From the NCBI GenBank assembly GCA_021797355.1, contig JAJZZX010000001.1, positions 450,523 through 514,522 of the forward strand: a stretch of DNA of 64,000 nucleotides, given 5' to 3'. The first letter of the stretch is position 1. Each line of letters opens with the position of its first letter. A program made the position numbers and the translations under genes. This document shows positions 8,799 to 18,150 of this stretch, piece by piece. This DNA comes from Thermoplasmata archaeon (GTDB lineage Archaea; Thermoplasmatota; Thermoplasmata; Thermoplasmatales; Thermoplasmataceae). The notes beneath the pieces are model-generated. The model was not told the origin of the DNA. It worked only from the letters and a program-made list of their open reading frames with translations, and did no database searches.

Positions 8799-9614
8799 AT
8801 GATCTGGATAGGCTGCTCAGGTTGGTCTTACAAGGATTGGGGCGGGTTCATTTATCCAATGGGCACCTCCGGAAACCTGAAGCAATACTCATCTTTTTTC
8901 AACACTGTTGAAGTGAATGTTACATTTTACAGGGAGGTCAGCCCAACAACCGTAGCCTCATGGATAAGGACAGTGTCGGCAACAAAAAATTTCAGGTTTT
9001 CTGTCAAAGCACCTATGGAGATATCTCACAGGCTTATTATTACGGATACGAAAAGGGCGATCGAATCCATGCAAAGATTTAGCAGAACACATCTCTACCC
9101 ACTGCAGGAATCGGGATATGCAGGCATTCTACTTATTCAGCTGCCTCCCTGGTTCTCTTCCAGCAACTTACCGAAGCTCCTTGATTTTTTAAATGGTGCT
9201 GATTTTGGCGGAGTAAGGGTTGCCGTTGAATTCAGGAATTTGGAACTGCTCAGGTCAATTGAGATAAGGTCAGGAATCCAGGAGATTGGATTTACGGTCG
9301 CCGAGATTGACAGCCCTGATGGCACATTCATGTTTCGTGATAACGGCCCTGGCGCGCGGTATTATCGATTTCATGGAAGGAATCAGAAGTCATGGAAGGG
9401 TTTTTCGCAAAAACCCAGCGACCGCTATAATTACTACTACAGGCATGACGAGCTCGTAGCGCTGGCCCAGCTTGTCAGGAAAAGCATGGAGCGGGGAGAT
9501 GAGATATTTGTGTATTTCAACAACCATCCTTTCGGAAACGCCCCACGAAATGCTCTGGAATTCTCAGAAATAATGGGCACTGGAGGATCCGCCAGGCAGA
9601 AGCAGCTGATCTGA
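8799..9614 (+). CDS. DUF72 (YecE-like) TIM-barrel protein
   Basis: 271 residues of the DUF72 family. Recognised by the N-terminal 'WIGCSGWSYKDWGG', 'FFNTVEVNVTFYR', 'FSVKAPMEISH', 'VAVEFRN' and the 'ARYYRFHGRN' strand. The family has a TIM-barrel fold distantly like endonuclease IV, but its biochemical role is not established. It starts one base after the acyl-CoA dehydrogenase stop, so the two are probably co-transcribed, though I know of no functional link. Confidence 0.85.
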   Translation: MIWIGCSGWSYKDWGGFIYPMGTSGNLKQYSSFFNTVEVNVTFYREVSPTTVASWIRTVSATKNFRFSVKAPMEISHRLIITDTKRAIESMQRFSRTHLYPLQESGYAGILLIQLPPWFSSSNLPKLLDFLNGADFGGVRVAVEFRNLELLRSIEIRSGIQEIGFTVAEIDSPDGTFMFRDNGPGARYYRFHGRNQKSWKGFSQKPSDRYNYYYRHDELVALAQLVRKSMERGDEIFVYFNNHPFGNAPRNALEFSEIMGTGGSARQKQLI

Positions 9615-9725
9615 CAGGACAAAACGTGAAAAAATCCGCATAATCATGAAGTTTGGAATTAGGGGGCAAATGTGCGCATGCATACCATGGAAAATTAGAT
9701 GCCCTCCGTGATCATGTTAATTCAG

Positions 9726-10520
9726 ATGGAACGCAGGAGTAAGCGAATCTATGCTTCTCTGGTGATCTCAGCTGTTGTTTTGGCTTCCGCAATTCCATTG
9801 GTATATCAGGAGTGCGGGCCAAGATCTGAAGGTTTGGATCAACATAAACCGCTTGGCCTCCTGGTTCCACTGTATTTTGATCCTAACGGATCATGGGAAG
9901 AGCTAATTGCCGAGCACATTGATTATCCGCAGGTGCCTATCATTGCAATTATTAACCCTGACAACGGGCCAGGCAGCAATTATTCCAGCCAATACGAAAG
10001 CGGGATAAGTTCCCTTGAAAAGTCTGGCATAATGGTTGTTGGATACATTTACACATCCTACGGAAACGTACCATGGGAAAACATCAGCGCACAGGTTTTG
10101 GAATACAAGCATTTCTATAATGTCAGCGGAATATTTCTTGACGAAGTGGGTGACAATTCCACTACTGCGGCATATTATGGGAACATAACGTCACTGTGCA
10201 GATCACTTGGTGGGGAATTCATTGTGGGAAATCCCGGGACGTATTCTCCCGAATCGATTACGGGAGACTTCAATCTGACAGTACTCTATGAAAATCCCGG
10301 CCTTCCTGCACCGAACAATTTTTCAAGCATCACCAACGGCACTTCCAGAAATTCTTCTGCTCTTATTGCAGTCTCTTCAGGACTACCGGGTGAATCGTGG
10401 TTTCAATCGGCTGATATCCAGTTCTCATATGTCTATATAACGAACTTCGGCCTCCCCAATCCATATCTTTCCCTCCCAACTTACTTGAGGGCGGAAATGT
10501 CAGATCTATCACTTATGTAG
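9726..10520 (+). CDS. Exported spherulation-specific family 4 (spherulin 4-like) protein
   Basis: About 264 residues with a basic N-terminus and a single hydrophobic helix (IYASLVISAVVLASAIPLVY), so exported and perhaps membrane-anchored. The body resembles the spherulin 4 family (TIM-barrel, related to GH114-type glycosidases): 'LLVPLYFDPNGSWEEL', 'IIAIINPDNGPG', 'GYIYTSYGN', 'VSGIFLDEVGDN', 'FIVGNPGT'. The acidic pair in 'FLDEV' is where the related glycosidases place catalytic acids. A role in polysaccharide breakdown or surface remodelling is inference. Start codons at 9699 and 9714 are also possible; Met at 9726 gives the most typical signal-anchor. Confidence 0.65.
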   Translation: MERRSKRIYASLVISAVVLASAIPLVYQECGPRSEGLDQHKPLGLLVPLYFDPNGSWEELIAEHIDYPQVPIIAIINPDNGPGSNYSSQYESGISSLEKSGIMVVGYIYTSYGNVPWENISAQVLEYKHFYNVSGIFLDEVGDNSTTAAYYGNITSLCRSLGGEFIVGNPGTYSPESITGDFNLTVLYENPGLPAPNNFSSITNGTSRNSSALIAVSSGLPGESWFQSADIQFSYVYITNFGLPNPYLSLPTYLRAEMSDLSLM

Positions 10521-10559
10521 GATGTGATGTTTGATCAAAGAAATTAAAAGTTTAAGACA

Positions 10560-11831
10560 TTGGCAGAATATCTCCCCGGAGAAATCGCATTGACAGATAT
10601 CTCAGCGGGAAATGTTATAAGGTTCAATTATAAGGGTACTACATTCACGGGAACTGTTATAAGCGTGATGAACGGCGCTGTTAACCTTAAGCTCAGTAAC
10701 GGATACAACCTATCTGTCCCTCCAGATTCAATGGCTGACATAGAAATACTAGGAGAAACGCATTCTGTGCCTGAGGAACAGATCAGGGAGGCCTCAAAAG
10801 GTCCTGTTAATGTTGGAATCCTGGCAACCGGCGGTACAATAGCCAGCAGAGTAGACTATGTAACTGGAGCAGTGAAGCCCGTTCTTAATCCAGCTTTCCT
10901 GGAGGATAGTGTCCCAAACATCTCTGAATTTACGCTTGATCTTGATCTGATGGAACCTGTTCTGAGTGAGAATCTTCAGCCGGATGACTGGATTGCAATT
11001 GCCCGGCGCGCCAAGCGAATGCTGGACAAGAATGGCCGATGCATAATACTTCATGGCACTGACACAATGTCGTACACGGCGTCTGCGCTTTCATTCATGT
11101 TTTCCGAGCTGGCTGGGCCGGTTGTTATGGTCGGCTCACAAAGAAGTTCCGACAGGCCTAGCAGTGATGCATTTCTTAATCTGGAGGCTGCACTTGAGTT
11201 CTGTAGGGAAGAAATTGGGGAAGTTGGGGTGGCAATGCATGGTACCATACAGGAAAATGAGGTAGCACTTCACCGTGGCGTCAGGGTCAGGAAAATGCAC
11301 ACATCCAGACGTGATGCCTTTCGGACAATCGGTTCATCCCCTCTTGCAACCTATCAGGGCGGCAAGGTTACTTTCAGCCAGGATCCGTATAAACCATCTG
11401 ATAAATCAGCACTTATTGATAAGCTAGACAGAAATGTCTCATTGGTATATTTTCACCCTGCACTGGGTGAAAATGATCTGGGGCTGCTTCTTGAAAATAG
11501 GAGAGCAGCGGTAATAATGGGGACAGGGCTTGGCCATGTGGCTTCCCGTTTTTACCCGGTGTTAAGGAAGTCTATCAGGGACGGGACCCGGGTCATAATG
11601 ACTTCCCAGTGCATAGGTGGGAGTGTCAACATGAATGTTTATTCCACAGGCCGGGAACTTCTATCAATTGGTGTTATACCGGCAGGATCAATGCTTCCGG
11701 AAGTTGCAATGGTAAAGTCGATGCACATACTGGCCAATTACGATGATGAACATTTTACTGAAATCTTCATGAAAAACCTTCGCGGGGAATACCTACAGAG
11801 GGAATCAATGGCAGGGGTTTCGGTACCATGA
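10560..11831 (+). CDS. gatD: Glu-tRNA(Gln) amidotransferase subunit D
   Basis: Asparaginase-like subunit of the archaea-specific GatDE enzyme; it hydrolyses glutamine to supply ammonia. 423 residues: a small beta-barrel N-terminal domain (to about 60), then the L-asparaginase fold. Catalytic motifs are 'ATGGTIAS' (Thr93) and 'HGTDTMSYTASAL' (Thr167, Asp168), with a Lys in 'HTSRRDAF'-region context. It starts with TTG at 10560; an in-frame TTG at 10590 preceded by 'ggaga' is a second candidate and would better fit the TATA-like sequence near 10542-10549. It overlaps gatE by four bases (ATGA). Confidence 0.93.
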   Translation: MAEYLPGEIALTDISAGNVIRFNYKGTTFTGTVISVMNGAVNLKLSNGYNLSVPPDSMADIEILGETHSVPEEQIREASKGPVNVGILATGGTIASRVDYVTGAVKPVLNPAFLEDSVPNISEFTLDLDLMEPVLSENLQPDDWIAIARRAKRMLDKNGRCIILHGTDTMSYTASALSFMFSELAGPVVMVGSQRSSDRPSSDAFLNLEAALEFCREEIGEVGVAMHGTIQENEVALHRGVRVRKMHTSRRDAFRTIGSSPLATYQGGKVTFSQDPYKPSDKSALIDKLDRNVSLVYFHPALGENDLGLLLENRRAAVIMGTGLGHVASRFYPVLRKSIRDGTRVIMTSQCIGGSVNMNVYSTGRELLSIGVIPAGSMLPEVAMVKSMHILANYDDEHFTEIFMKNLRGEYLQRESMAGVSVP

Positions 11832-13633
11832 GCAACATAAAGATAGGCCTGGAAATCCACATTCAACTTGGGGGCAAGAAACTTTTCTGTTCCTGCCCGA
11901 CTGAATCTTCCGGTTCTTTCTCCGGGCAAATTTTCAGGAAGCTGTACCTTACAAGCGGAGAACTCGGAAATTTTGATCCCGCAGCAGTTTACGAGAAGGG
12001 AAGGGGAAGGAGCTTTGATTACCTGATTTCAGACAACAGCTGCCTTGTTGAATATGATGAGGAGCCACCTCATACACTGAACGAAACCGCACTCAAAAGA
12101 GGTCTCGCAATATCACTTTCGCTGCAATGCAAGACCGTGGATATCATAGAATACATGAGGAAAATAGTTGTGGATGGATCAAACACCTCCGGTTTTCAGA
12201 GAACTGCAATCATTTCATTCGGCGGCAAGTTAAGCACATCAAGGGGAGACGTGAGGATAGGAAGCATATGCCTGGAAGAGGACTCTGCAAGAAAGATTTC
12301 TGAGGAAGGTGGCAGTGTGCAGTATTCACTTGACAGGCTCGGCACCCCTCTCCTGGAAATCGCCACGGAGCCTGACATACTGGACCCGGAACATGCAGTG
12401 GAAACGGCAAGGGAGATTGGCGACATGATACTGCTATCAGGTTGGTCAAGAAAGAGCCCTGAAGCCATCAGGCAGGACGTCAATTTTTCAATGGGATATG
12501 GCAGGGTGGAGATCAAGGGGGTACCCAAACTAACGCTGATTAAGGAGTGCCTTAAGTACGAAATCTCACGTCAGGAAGCACTTTCAGAAATAAGCAAAAA
12601 GCTAGGCAGGGAATGGGATGATGGAATCTCATTTGTCGATGTTACCGAACTGTTCACAAATACCAGGTCAAGAACTATCTCACGATCAGTCAGCAGCGGC
12701 CAGCGCGTCTTCGCCTCCATTCTCCCACGCCTGAAAGGATATCTTAAAAACGGTAACTTCAGGCTTGGAAGGGAGCTGGCTGACGTAGCACGCCTCTACG
12801 GGTCAAACGGCATCATGCATTCCGATGAACTCCCAGGCTACGGAGTGGAAAGCGAGCTGCCATCTTTACTGGATATCCTGAAGCCAGGTCCGCAAGATGG
12901 ATTTTTGATCATAGTATCTCCGGAAAGCATAATACGGAGGATAGAGGGAGAAATGAACAAGAGGATGGCTAAACTTCTTTCTCTTGACCTTTCGGAGACA
13001 AGATACGCTACACAGGATGGTGAAACAAGGTTTCTCAGGCCACTTCCAGGTGGAGAGAGGATGTATCCTGAAACTGATGTTCCCCTCTATCCACTGAACA
13101 AGGAGGTATTGGAACAGGCAGAATCGATCAAGCCAAAGAGCAGGGCTGATCTTATTTCTGACCTTTCTGGAACCTGGATTGTTTCTCATCAAGATGCGGC
13201 TGCCATAGTTTCCGGAGGTCTTTCTGACGTAATGGAGGAATACGTTCGCATAATTGGAAACGGGAAACTGGCGGCCCGCTTGATCCTTCAGACGGTTCCT
13301 GAACTTGCCAAGAAATCAGGCAAGAATCTGGATCACACAGAAATAATAGACGCAATACGGCTGATACCAGCCAATGAGAGGCAGAGAGAATCAATTGAAA
13401 TGGCTCTGGAGCTCATGATGATGGAAGGAATGGAGCCAGCTGCTATAGCATCGTCAGATCTAATCAGGCCATTATCAAATGATGAGCTCAGGAAAGCTAT
13501 TGAGAGTCTAATTGCTGATGGATCGGTCAATGCCAGGAATCTCATTCCTGAAATGAAGAAGCGCATAAGGAGGCCATTCGATCCTTCTATGGCCATGAAA
13601 ATATTCCATAATATAACTGATGTTCGAAAATAA
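11828..13633 (+). CDS. gatE: Glu-tRNA(Gln) amidotransferase subunit E
   Basis: Kinase/amidotransferase subunit that phosphorylates and amidates Glu on mischarged tRNA-Gln, the archaeal route to Gln-tRNA. 601 residues. The GatB/E core begins at once with 'GLEIHIQLGGKKLFCSCP', then 'YDEEPPHTLNE', 'KIVVDGSNTSGFQRT' and 'LGTPLLEIATEP'. The AspRS-like insertion seen in GatE lies in the middle (about 290-410), and the C-terminal helical YqeY-like tail ends with 'AMKIFHNITDV'. Co-translated with gatD. Confidence 0.93.
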   Translation: MSNIKIGLEIHIQLGGKKLFCSCPTESSGSFSGQIFRKLYLTSGELGNFDPAAVYEKGRGRSFDYLISDNSCLVEYDEEPPHTLNETALKRGLAISLSLQCKTVDIIEYMRKIVVDGSNTSGFQRTAIISFGGKLSTSRGDVRIGSICLEEDSARKISEEGGSVQYSLDRLGTPLLEIATEPDILDPEHAVETAREIGDMILLSGWSRKSPEAIRQDVNFSMGYGRVEIKGVPKLTLIKECLKYEISRQEALSEISKKLGREWDDGISFVDVTELFTNTRSRTISRSVSSGQRVFASILPRLKGYLKNGNFRLGRELADVARLYGSNGIMHSDELPGYGVESELPSLLDILKPGPQDGFLIIVSPESIIRRIEGEMNKRMAKLLSLDLSETRYATQDGETRFLRPLPGGERMYPETDVPLYPLNKEVLEQAESIKPKSRADLISDLSGTWIVSHQDAAAIVSGGLSDVMEEYVRIIGNGKLAARLILQTVPELAKKSGKNLDHTEIIDAIRLIPANERQRESIEMALELMMMEGMEPAAIASSDLIRPLSNDELRKAIESLIADGSVNARNLIPEMKKRIRRPFDPSMAMKIFHNITDVRK

Positions 13634-13700
13634 GCATAAAGTTTGAAATACCTCATACCGGAAGCGCAAAATAAGGTAGAATCGGTACGATTAAACAATT

Positions 13701-13710
13701 CTTAAATAAT
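13701..13710 (+). promoter_or_regulatory. TATA box of the nuo operon
   Basis: CTTAAATAAT, centred about 25 bases before the nuoA ATG, implying a leaderless operon mRNA. I see no other promoter inside the operon, where most genes overlap or abut. Confidence 0.55.
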
Positions 13711-13729
13711 CTCTAACGATACTCCGCAT

Positions 13730-14167
13730 ATGTTAGACGGCTACATCCCATTGTTGATCACCCTTGTATTAATGGTGTTGGGGATGATTGGGCTGTATGC
13801 AATTTTGCCTACCCTTGGTGAAAGCAGATTCAGGAGAGACAAGAAGTTCAGCCTTAAGCCAGATGAGATTGTCAGAAACCTGGTTTTGGAGAGGTCACCT
13901 CCTGCAAAGGACGGGACTTACCTAGATCCGTACGAAACGGGTGAAGTTGCCAGGGGGGAAATAGGAAAATTCGTAACCGTACAATATTATGTCATCATTC
14001 TGCTTTTCATACTATTCGACGTTGATATGGTTCTTCTTTTCCCGTGGGCATTTGATTTTAAGGCTCTAGGTTTGATACCTTTCCTTGAGACTTTGCTGTT
14101 CTTGGCTATGCCGCTGTTCGTGGTATACTATGCGTTCAAGGAAGGCTACATGAGGTGGCAGAAATGA
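13730..14167 (+). CDS. nuoA: Complex I subunit NuoA
   Basis: First gene of the complex I operon; 145 residues, three TM helices. The loop after helix 1 carries '[15 protein letters not shown]' and a longer than usual insertion (about 60-75). Helices 2 and 3 contain '[18 protein letters not shown]', the conserved acidic motif of NuoA/ND3. NuoA lies at the junction of the quinone-binding and membrane arms. Overlaps nuoB (ATGA). Confidence 0.9.
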   Translation: MLDGYIPLLITLVLMVLGMIGLYAILPTLGESRFRRDKKFSLKPDEIVRNLVLERSPPAKDGTYLDPYETGEVARGEIGKFVTVQYYVIILLFILFDVDMVLLFPWAFDFKALGLIPFLETLLFLAMPLFVVYYAFKEGYMRWQK

Positions 14168-14628
14168 AGAGTGGAGAGGGTGGTGCACTTACCACCACCG
14201 TTGATAAGGCTATGGAATGGGCCAGGAGTAACTCTCTTTGGCCCCTGACATTCGGGCTTGCATGCTGTGCCATAGAAATGATGGCAATCCAGGCCTCAAA
14301 TCTTGATATTTCAAGGTTCGGGAGTGAGATTTTCAGAAATTCCCCCAGGCAATCAGACCTTATGATTGTATCAGGAACAGTTACAAAGAAGATGGCACCT
14401 AGGCTCAGGAGGATCTATGACGAGATGCCATATCCCAAGTACGTTATCGCCATGGGCGTATGCGTTATTCAGGGAGGTCCCTACCATATGGGCTATTCCG
14501 TAGTGCTTGGTGTCGACAGGGTAGTGCCCGTGGACGTTTATGTGCCTGGCTGCCCGCCAACTCCGGAGGCGCTTACTTATGGCATCATGCTGCTCCAAAA
14601 GAAGATAAGGAACGAGGCTGACAGGTGA
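14164..14628 (+). CDS. nuoB: Complex I subunit NuoB (N2 cluster)
   Basis: Carries the terminal [4Fe-4S] cluster N2 that reduces quinone. 154 residues. The adjacent cysteine pair C34-C35 ([10 protein letters not shown]), C100 (MGVC) and C130 ([11 protein letters not shown]) are all present. I start it at the ATG (14164) that overlaps the nuoA stop rather than at the GTG three codons upstream. Soluble, at the membrane interface with NuoD. Confidence 0.93.
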   Translation: MKSGEGGALTTTVDKAMEWARSNSLWPLTFGLACCAIEMMAIQASNLDISRFGSEIFRNSPRQSDLMIVSGTVTKKMAPRLRRIYDEMPYPKYVIAMGVCVIQGGPYHMGYSVVLGVDRVVPVDVYVPGCPPTPEALTYGIMLLQKKIRNEADR

Positions 14629-14634
14629 TCTGCA

Positions 14635-15093
14635 TTGATTGAGATTCTCGAGGAGACTAAGGGCAAGGACGGAAGACGGAACATTAGGGTTGCCAAGGAA
14701 AACCTTGTTGCTCTTATTGCAGAACTTAAGAGCCAGGGGTATGATCATCTCTCCCTCATCACAGGAATAGACAAGAAAGATAAGCTGGAGGTAGTTTATC
14801 ACCTGCACAATGTGAAGGAAAACCAGTATATCGTTGTACGCACTGAGACCAGCGACGAAAGGGTGCCAAGCATTTCTTCGCTCTACCCGTCAGCAAACTG
14901 GGAGGAGCGTGAGCAATATGACATGTTGGGGCTTGTTTTCGAGGGGCATCCAAATATGAAGAGACTATTTCTGCCAGAATCCTGGGTAGGGCATCCACTC
15001 AGAAAGAATTATGATCTCTCAAAGGTGCAATACGTTAACATGGATGAGGACGGCAATGATTACGCAACATTTGATCCGGGAGATGGGTGGTAA
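14635..15093 (+). CDS. nuoC: Complex I subunit NuoC
   Basis: 152 residues; the 30-kDa peripheral-arm subunit, separate from NuoD here. The family signature 'SANWEEREQYDMLGLVFEGHP' region and 'GHPLRKNY' are clear in the C-terminal half. It begins with TTG at 14635, six bases after the nuoB stop, and its stop overlaps the nuoD ATG (TAATG). Confidence 0.9.
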   Translation: MIEILEETKGKDGRRNIRVAKENLVALIAELKSQGYDHLSLITGIDKKDKLEVVYHLHNVKENQYIVVRTETSDERVPSISSLYPSANWEEREQYDMLGLVFEGHPNMKRLFLPESWVGHPLRKNYDLSKVQYVNMDEDGNDYATFDPGDGW

Positions 15094-16226
15094 TGGTAGT
15101 TCCTGATACCGCTCAGGATACCTCGAAGGACTGGGTGGAGCTGAATATTGGTCCACAGCATCCTTCTACACATGGCGTCCTTAGATTAAAGGTGAAACTT
15201 GACGGGGAGATCGTCAAGGATGTTGAGCCAATTATCGGCTATCTCCACAGAAACGCTGAAAAACTCTGTGAAATGGATTATTATTGCGACGCATTAGTTT
15301 ACTTTGACAGGATGGACTACGTTGGAGCCATGAACATGGAACTGGGATATCTCGAAGCTGCAGAGAAGCTGCTTGGGATTCCACCTCCTGAAAGGGCCCA
15401 GTGGATAAGGGTAGTGATGGCAGAGCTGAGCAGGATAGCATCGCACCTGGTATGGGCCGGTGCCTTTGGCCTTGATCTGGGAATGTTGACCCCGTTCTTC
15501 TACTGCTTCATAGAAAGAGAGAAAGTCCTTAGGATATTTACGGCGGTCAGCGGTTCACGCCAGCAGACCAACTATATGAGCATTGGCGGAGTTTACCAGG
15601 ACATAGACGATCAAATAATTTATGACATAGAGCAATTCACTGAGGAATTTCCCAAGAAGCTTGAAGAGATCTTCAATACTTTTGTCAAGAATGACATCTT
15701 CATCTCAAGGAATAAGGGCATAGGAATACTTGAGCCAGAAGTTGCCATACAGTATGGTGTGACTGGCCCGATGCTAAGGGCATCAGGCATAGAGTATGAT
15801 GTCAGAAAGGCTGAACCATACCTTGTTTATGACAAGATCAATTTTGATATTCCAGTATCATATAAGAAGGACAATCTCGCCAGGTTTCTTGTCAGATTTG
15901 AAGAAATGAGACAGTCCGTAAAGATCATAAAACAGGCTATAAAGAAAATCCCAGATGGTCCATACTTCAATCCAAAGGCGAAAAAATCACTAATGATAAG
16001 GCTCCGCGGAGAAGGGGAGGTTTATGCAAGGACTGAGTCCTCCAAGGGAGAATTTGGCGTTTACCTTGTCGGCGATGGAGGCGTGAAACCATACAGGGTC
16101 CATGTCAGAAGCCCTGCATTGAAGAATCTGAGCGTACTCCCTGTTCTGGCTAAGGATGTAATGATTGCTGATCTATTTGCAATATCTGGCACCATAGATC
16201 TGGTATTTGGAGAGGTGGACAGATGA
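15093..16226 (+). CDS. nuoD: Complex I subunit NuoD
   Basis: 49-kDa subunit forming the quinone pocket with NuoB; 377 residues. Motifs: 'NIGPQHPSTHGVLRLKV', 'GYLHRNAEKL', 'YVGAMNMELGY', and at the C-terminus 'DVMIADLFAISGTIDLVFGEVDR'. The [NiFe]-binding cysteine pairs of related hydrogenases are missing at both ends, so this is a true complex I subunit. Starts at the ATG overlapping the nuoC stop; overlaps nuoH by four bases. Confidence 0.94.
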   Translation: MVVPDTAQDTSKDWVELNIGPQHPSTHGVLRLKVKLDGEIVKDVEPIIGYLHRNAEKLCEMDYYCDALVYFDRMDYVGAMNMELGYLEAAEKLLGIPPPERAQWIRVVMAELSRIASHLVWAGAFGLDLGMLTPFFYCFIEREKVLRIFTAVSGSRQQTNYMSIGGVYQDIDDQIIYDIEQFTEEFPKKLEEIFNTFVKNDIFISRNKGIGILEPEVAIQYGVTGPMLRASGIEYDVRKAEPYLVYDKINFDIPVSYKKDNLARFLVRFEEMRQSVKIIKQAIKKIPDGPYFNPKAKKSLMIRLRGEGEVYARTESSKGEFGVYLVGDGGVKPYRVHVRSPALKNLSVLPVLAKDVMIADLFAISGTIDLVFGEVDR

Positions 16227-17263
16227 ATGTTCTGCAGAGGCTCCAGGCATTTTTTGCAATACTTGGCCATTATCCATCATATATACTTGCCTACTTCTTC
16301 GAAACTCTCTTCATGATAATATTTGTAACTGTGATGCTCATAGTTATGATTTACCTGTTCAGGAAATACATGGCTAGAGTGCAGTTGAGAATAGGGCCAA
16401 ACAGGGTGGGGAAATTTGGGTCTCTACAGCTAATAGCTGACGCTCTTAAGCTGGTTGGGAAGGAAAGCATACTTCCCAGGAAGAGAGATGATCTTCCATA
16501 CAGGGTTGCCCCAATTGTGGTTTTTCTCGGGCTTATCATGGCATTTGCCATAATTCCCTACGGTGATTTCTACTATATAGGCTCCCTGACCGTTACACAT
16601 TCCAATGTTTCTCTGCTGCTTCTGTTCGCTGCGATTGCAATAATGCCAATAGGAGAGGTTCTTGCTGGAGTGAGTTCAAATAACAAATATGCTGTAATTG
16701 GCGCTCTCAGGGGCGTGGCAAAGGACATATCCTTTGAGGTCCCAATGATGATGTCTGTCCTTGCATTGGTAATGATGGCATCAGCCAGGACTTCAGAACC
16801 ACTTAACCTCACCAACCTTATCTCCGTTCAGTCCATTCCATATGGCATACCACAGATAATTGGCCTGGGAGTTTTTTTCATAGCGATGGTGGCAAGGGCC
16901 TCATATTCTCCATTTGATATGAGCGAGAGCGACAGTGAGCTGGTTTCTGGGCATTCAATTGAATATTCGGGTATGCGGTTCGGAATGTTTTACATGGGTA
17001 TGTTTGGGAGCATTTTCCTGGGTTCAATGATAGTATCATTGCTATATCTTGGGGGTTACAACGGGCCTTTCTCAGGGGATGCTGGGTTCATATATCTCTT
17101 GATAAAGGCAATGATCCTGGTGATAATATCGTTCACAATATGGCTCTCTGTTCCAAGAATCAGGATTGACAAATTCGTTAACATGGGATGGAAATACCTG
17201 CTACCTGCGGCGGTAATAAATCTCGTTATTGCAGGAATACTTACGTTGGGGTTGTCTCTATGA
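16223..17263 (+). CDS. nuoH: Complex I subunit NuoH
   Basis: 346-residue membrane subunit with about eight to nine TM helices, linking the quinone pocket to the proton channels. Seen: 'RVQLRIGPNRVGKFGSLQ', 'DALKLVGKE', 'GVSSNNKYAVIGALRGVAKDISFEVPMM' and the acidic 'PFDMSESDSELVSGHSIEYSG' loop typical of NuoH/ND1. Stop overlaps the nuoI start (ATGA). Confidence 0.94.
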   Translation: MNVLQRLQAFFAILGHYPSYILAYFFETLFMIIFVTVMLIVMIYLFRKYMARVQLRIGPNRVGKFGSLQLIADALKLVGKESILPRKRDDLPYRVAPIVVFLGLIMAFAIIPYGDFYYIGSLTVTHSNVSLLLLFAAIAIMPIGEVLAGVSSNNKYAVIGALRGVAKDISFEVPMMMSVLALVMMASARTSEPLNLTNLISVQSIPYGIPQIIGLGVFFIAMVARASYSPFDMSESDSELVSGHSIEYSGMRFGMFYMGMFGSIFLGSMIVSLLYLGGYNGPFSGDAGFIYLLIKAMILVIISFTIWLSVPRIRIDKFVNMGWKYLLPAAVINLVIAGILTLGLSL

Positions 17264-17694
17264 TAGAAGTGAAGGAACCTAAAAAGGAAGTGCCGCTGAT
17301 AGGCACAATTAAGGCCATAGCAAGTGTTGGAAAGCACATATTCCAGAAACCAGTGACACTGCAGTATCCAGAGGAGAGGCCGAACTATCCAGATAGGTTT
17401 AGATACAGGATATTCCTCAGTCTTGATGATTGTGTTGGCTGCACCCTCTGCGAGCAGGTTTGCCCGAACAGGAGCATTACAATGCAGAAGGTTAACAGGG
17501 ATAACCCACGCAACAAACGGCACATCTACCCTGACGTGAACTTTGGCACTTGCACTGTCTGCAGAAACTGTGAGGAAATCTGCCCCACTGATGCTATATA
17601 CCTTACCCACACGTTTGAGCTTGCGAGAACTAGAAACAGCTTTACATATTCGCCGGAGGAGCTTTCCCTGCCCGAAGATGAGGTAATTAAATGA
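17260..17694 (+). CDS. nuoI: Complex I subunit NuoI (2x[4Fe-4S])
   Basis: 144 residues with two four-cysteine clusters: C58, C61, C64, C68 (CVGCTLCEQVC) and C98, C101, C104, C108 (CTVCRNCEEIC). These are clusters N6a/N6b, which pass electrons to N2 in NuoB. Because no NuoEFG is encoded here, NuoI is the probable entry point for electrons from an unknown donor. Start is the ATG overlapping the nuoH stop; an upstream in-frame codon at 17188 lies inside nuoH and is rejected. Confidence 0.94.
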   Translation: MIEVKEPKKEVPLIGTIKAIASVGKHIFQKPVTLQYPEERPNYPDRFRYRIFLSLDDCVGCTLCEQVCPNRSITMQKVNRDNPRNKRHIYPDVNFGTCTVCRNCEEICPTDAIYLTHTFELARTRNSFTYSPEELSLPEDEVIK

Positions 17695-17939
17695 TTTACA
17701 CAATAATATTCCTCATATTTGCGATAATCCTTATCCCCCTTGCTCTGAAAACTGTTTCTGAAAAGACTCTCTCCCACTCAGCTGTATATCTAATGGTGTT
17801 TCTGATTGTTCTTTCCGCCTTATTCATATTCCTGGGAGGATCAATAGTTGGAGCCATAGAGCTTCTTGTATTTGTCGGAGCTGTTGTCACATTGCTGGTA
17901 TTCACGCTTATGCTGACTGGAGGTAAGGAACTTGAATAA
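17691..17939 (+). CDS. nuoJ: Complex I subunit NuoJ, N-terminal part (split)
   Basis: 82 residues with three TM helices, ending 'LLVFTLMLTGGKELE'. It matches the N-terminal half of NuoJ/ND6, including the glycine-rich third helix 'AIELLVFVGAVVTLLVF' that carries the conserved pi-bulge region. The C-terminal half is a separate overlapping gene. Fpo complexes of Methanosarcina also have a two-piece J subunit, so this is probably a real split and not a sequencing error. Overlaps nuoI by four bases. Confidence 0.82.
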   Translation: MIYTIIFLIFAIILIPLALKTVSEKTLSHSAVYLMVFLIVLSALFIFLGGSIVGAIELLVFVGAVVTLLVFTLMLTGGKELE

Positions 17940-18150
17940 CAAAGCATCTGCGGCAGCAGCAATATTCTTCTTGGTTGTATTTGGAATTGAGGTGGCCAGG
18001 ATTAGCGGTTCGTTTGTCCCCTCTTCTCAACAAATCTCACAGATAGGCATCAGTCTGTTCGGAAAATACGTAATACCGTTTGAGCTACTATCACTCATTC
18101 TAGTTGCTGGAATAATCGGAATGTTCTATATTGCAGGGAGGGAAGACTGA
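17932..18150 (+). CDS. Complex I subunit NuoJ, C-terminal part (split)
   Basis: 72 residues, two TM helices; the second contains 'YVIPFELLSLILVAGIIGMFYIAGRED', the usual end of NuoJ ('lPFelasvlLLvAliGA'). Start is TTG at 17932, eight bases inside the upstream half-gene in another frame, preceded by 'aggtaagga'. It is followed by nuoK with a one-base overlap (TGATGG). Confidence 0.8.
   Translation: MNNKASAAAAIFFLVVFGIEVARISGSFVPSSQQISQIGISLFGKYVIPFELLSLILVAGIIGMFYIAGRED

Noticed and set aside
17188-17259. Longer NuoI start at 17188
   Set aside because: The extension lies wholly inside nuoH and is not NuoI-like; the ATG at 17260 overlaps the nuoH stop as elsewhere in the operon.
17056-17703. 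215-codon minus-strand frame across nuoH/nuoI
   Set aside because: Antisense to two clear complex I genes with intact cysteine motifs on the plus strand; no recognisable protein.
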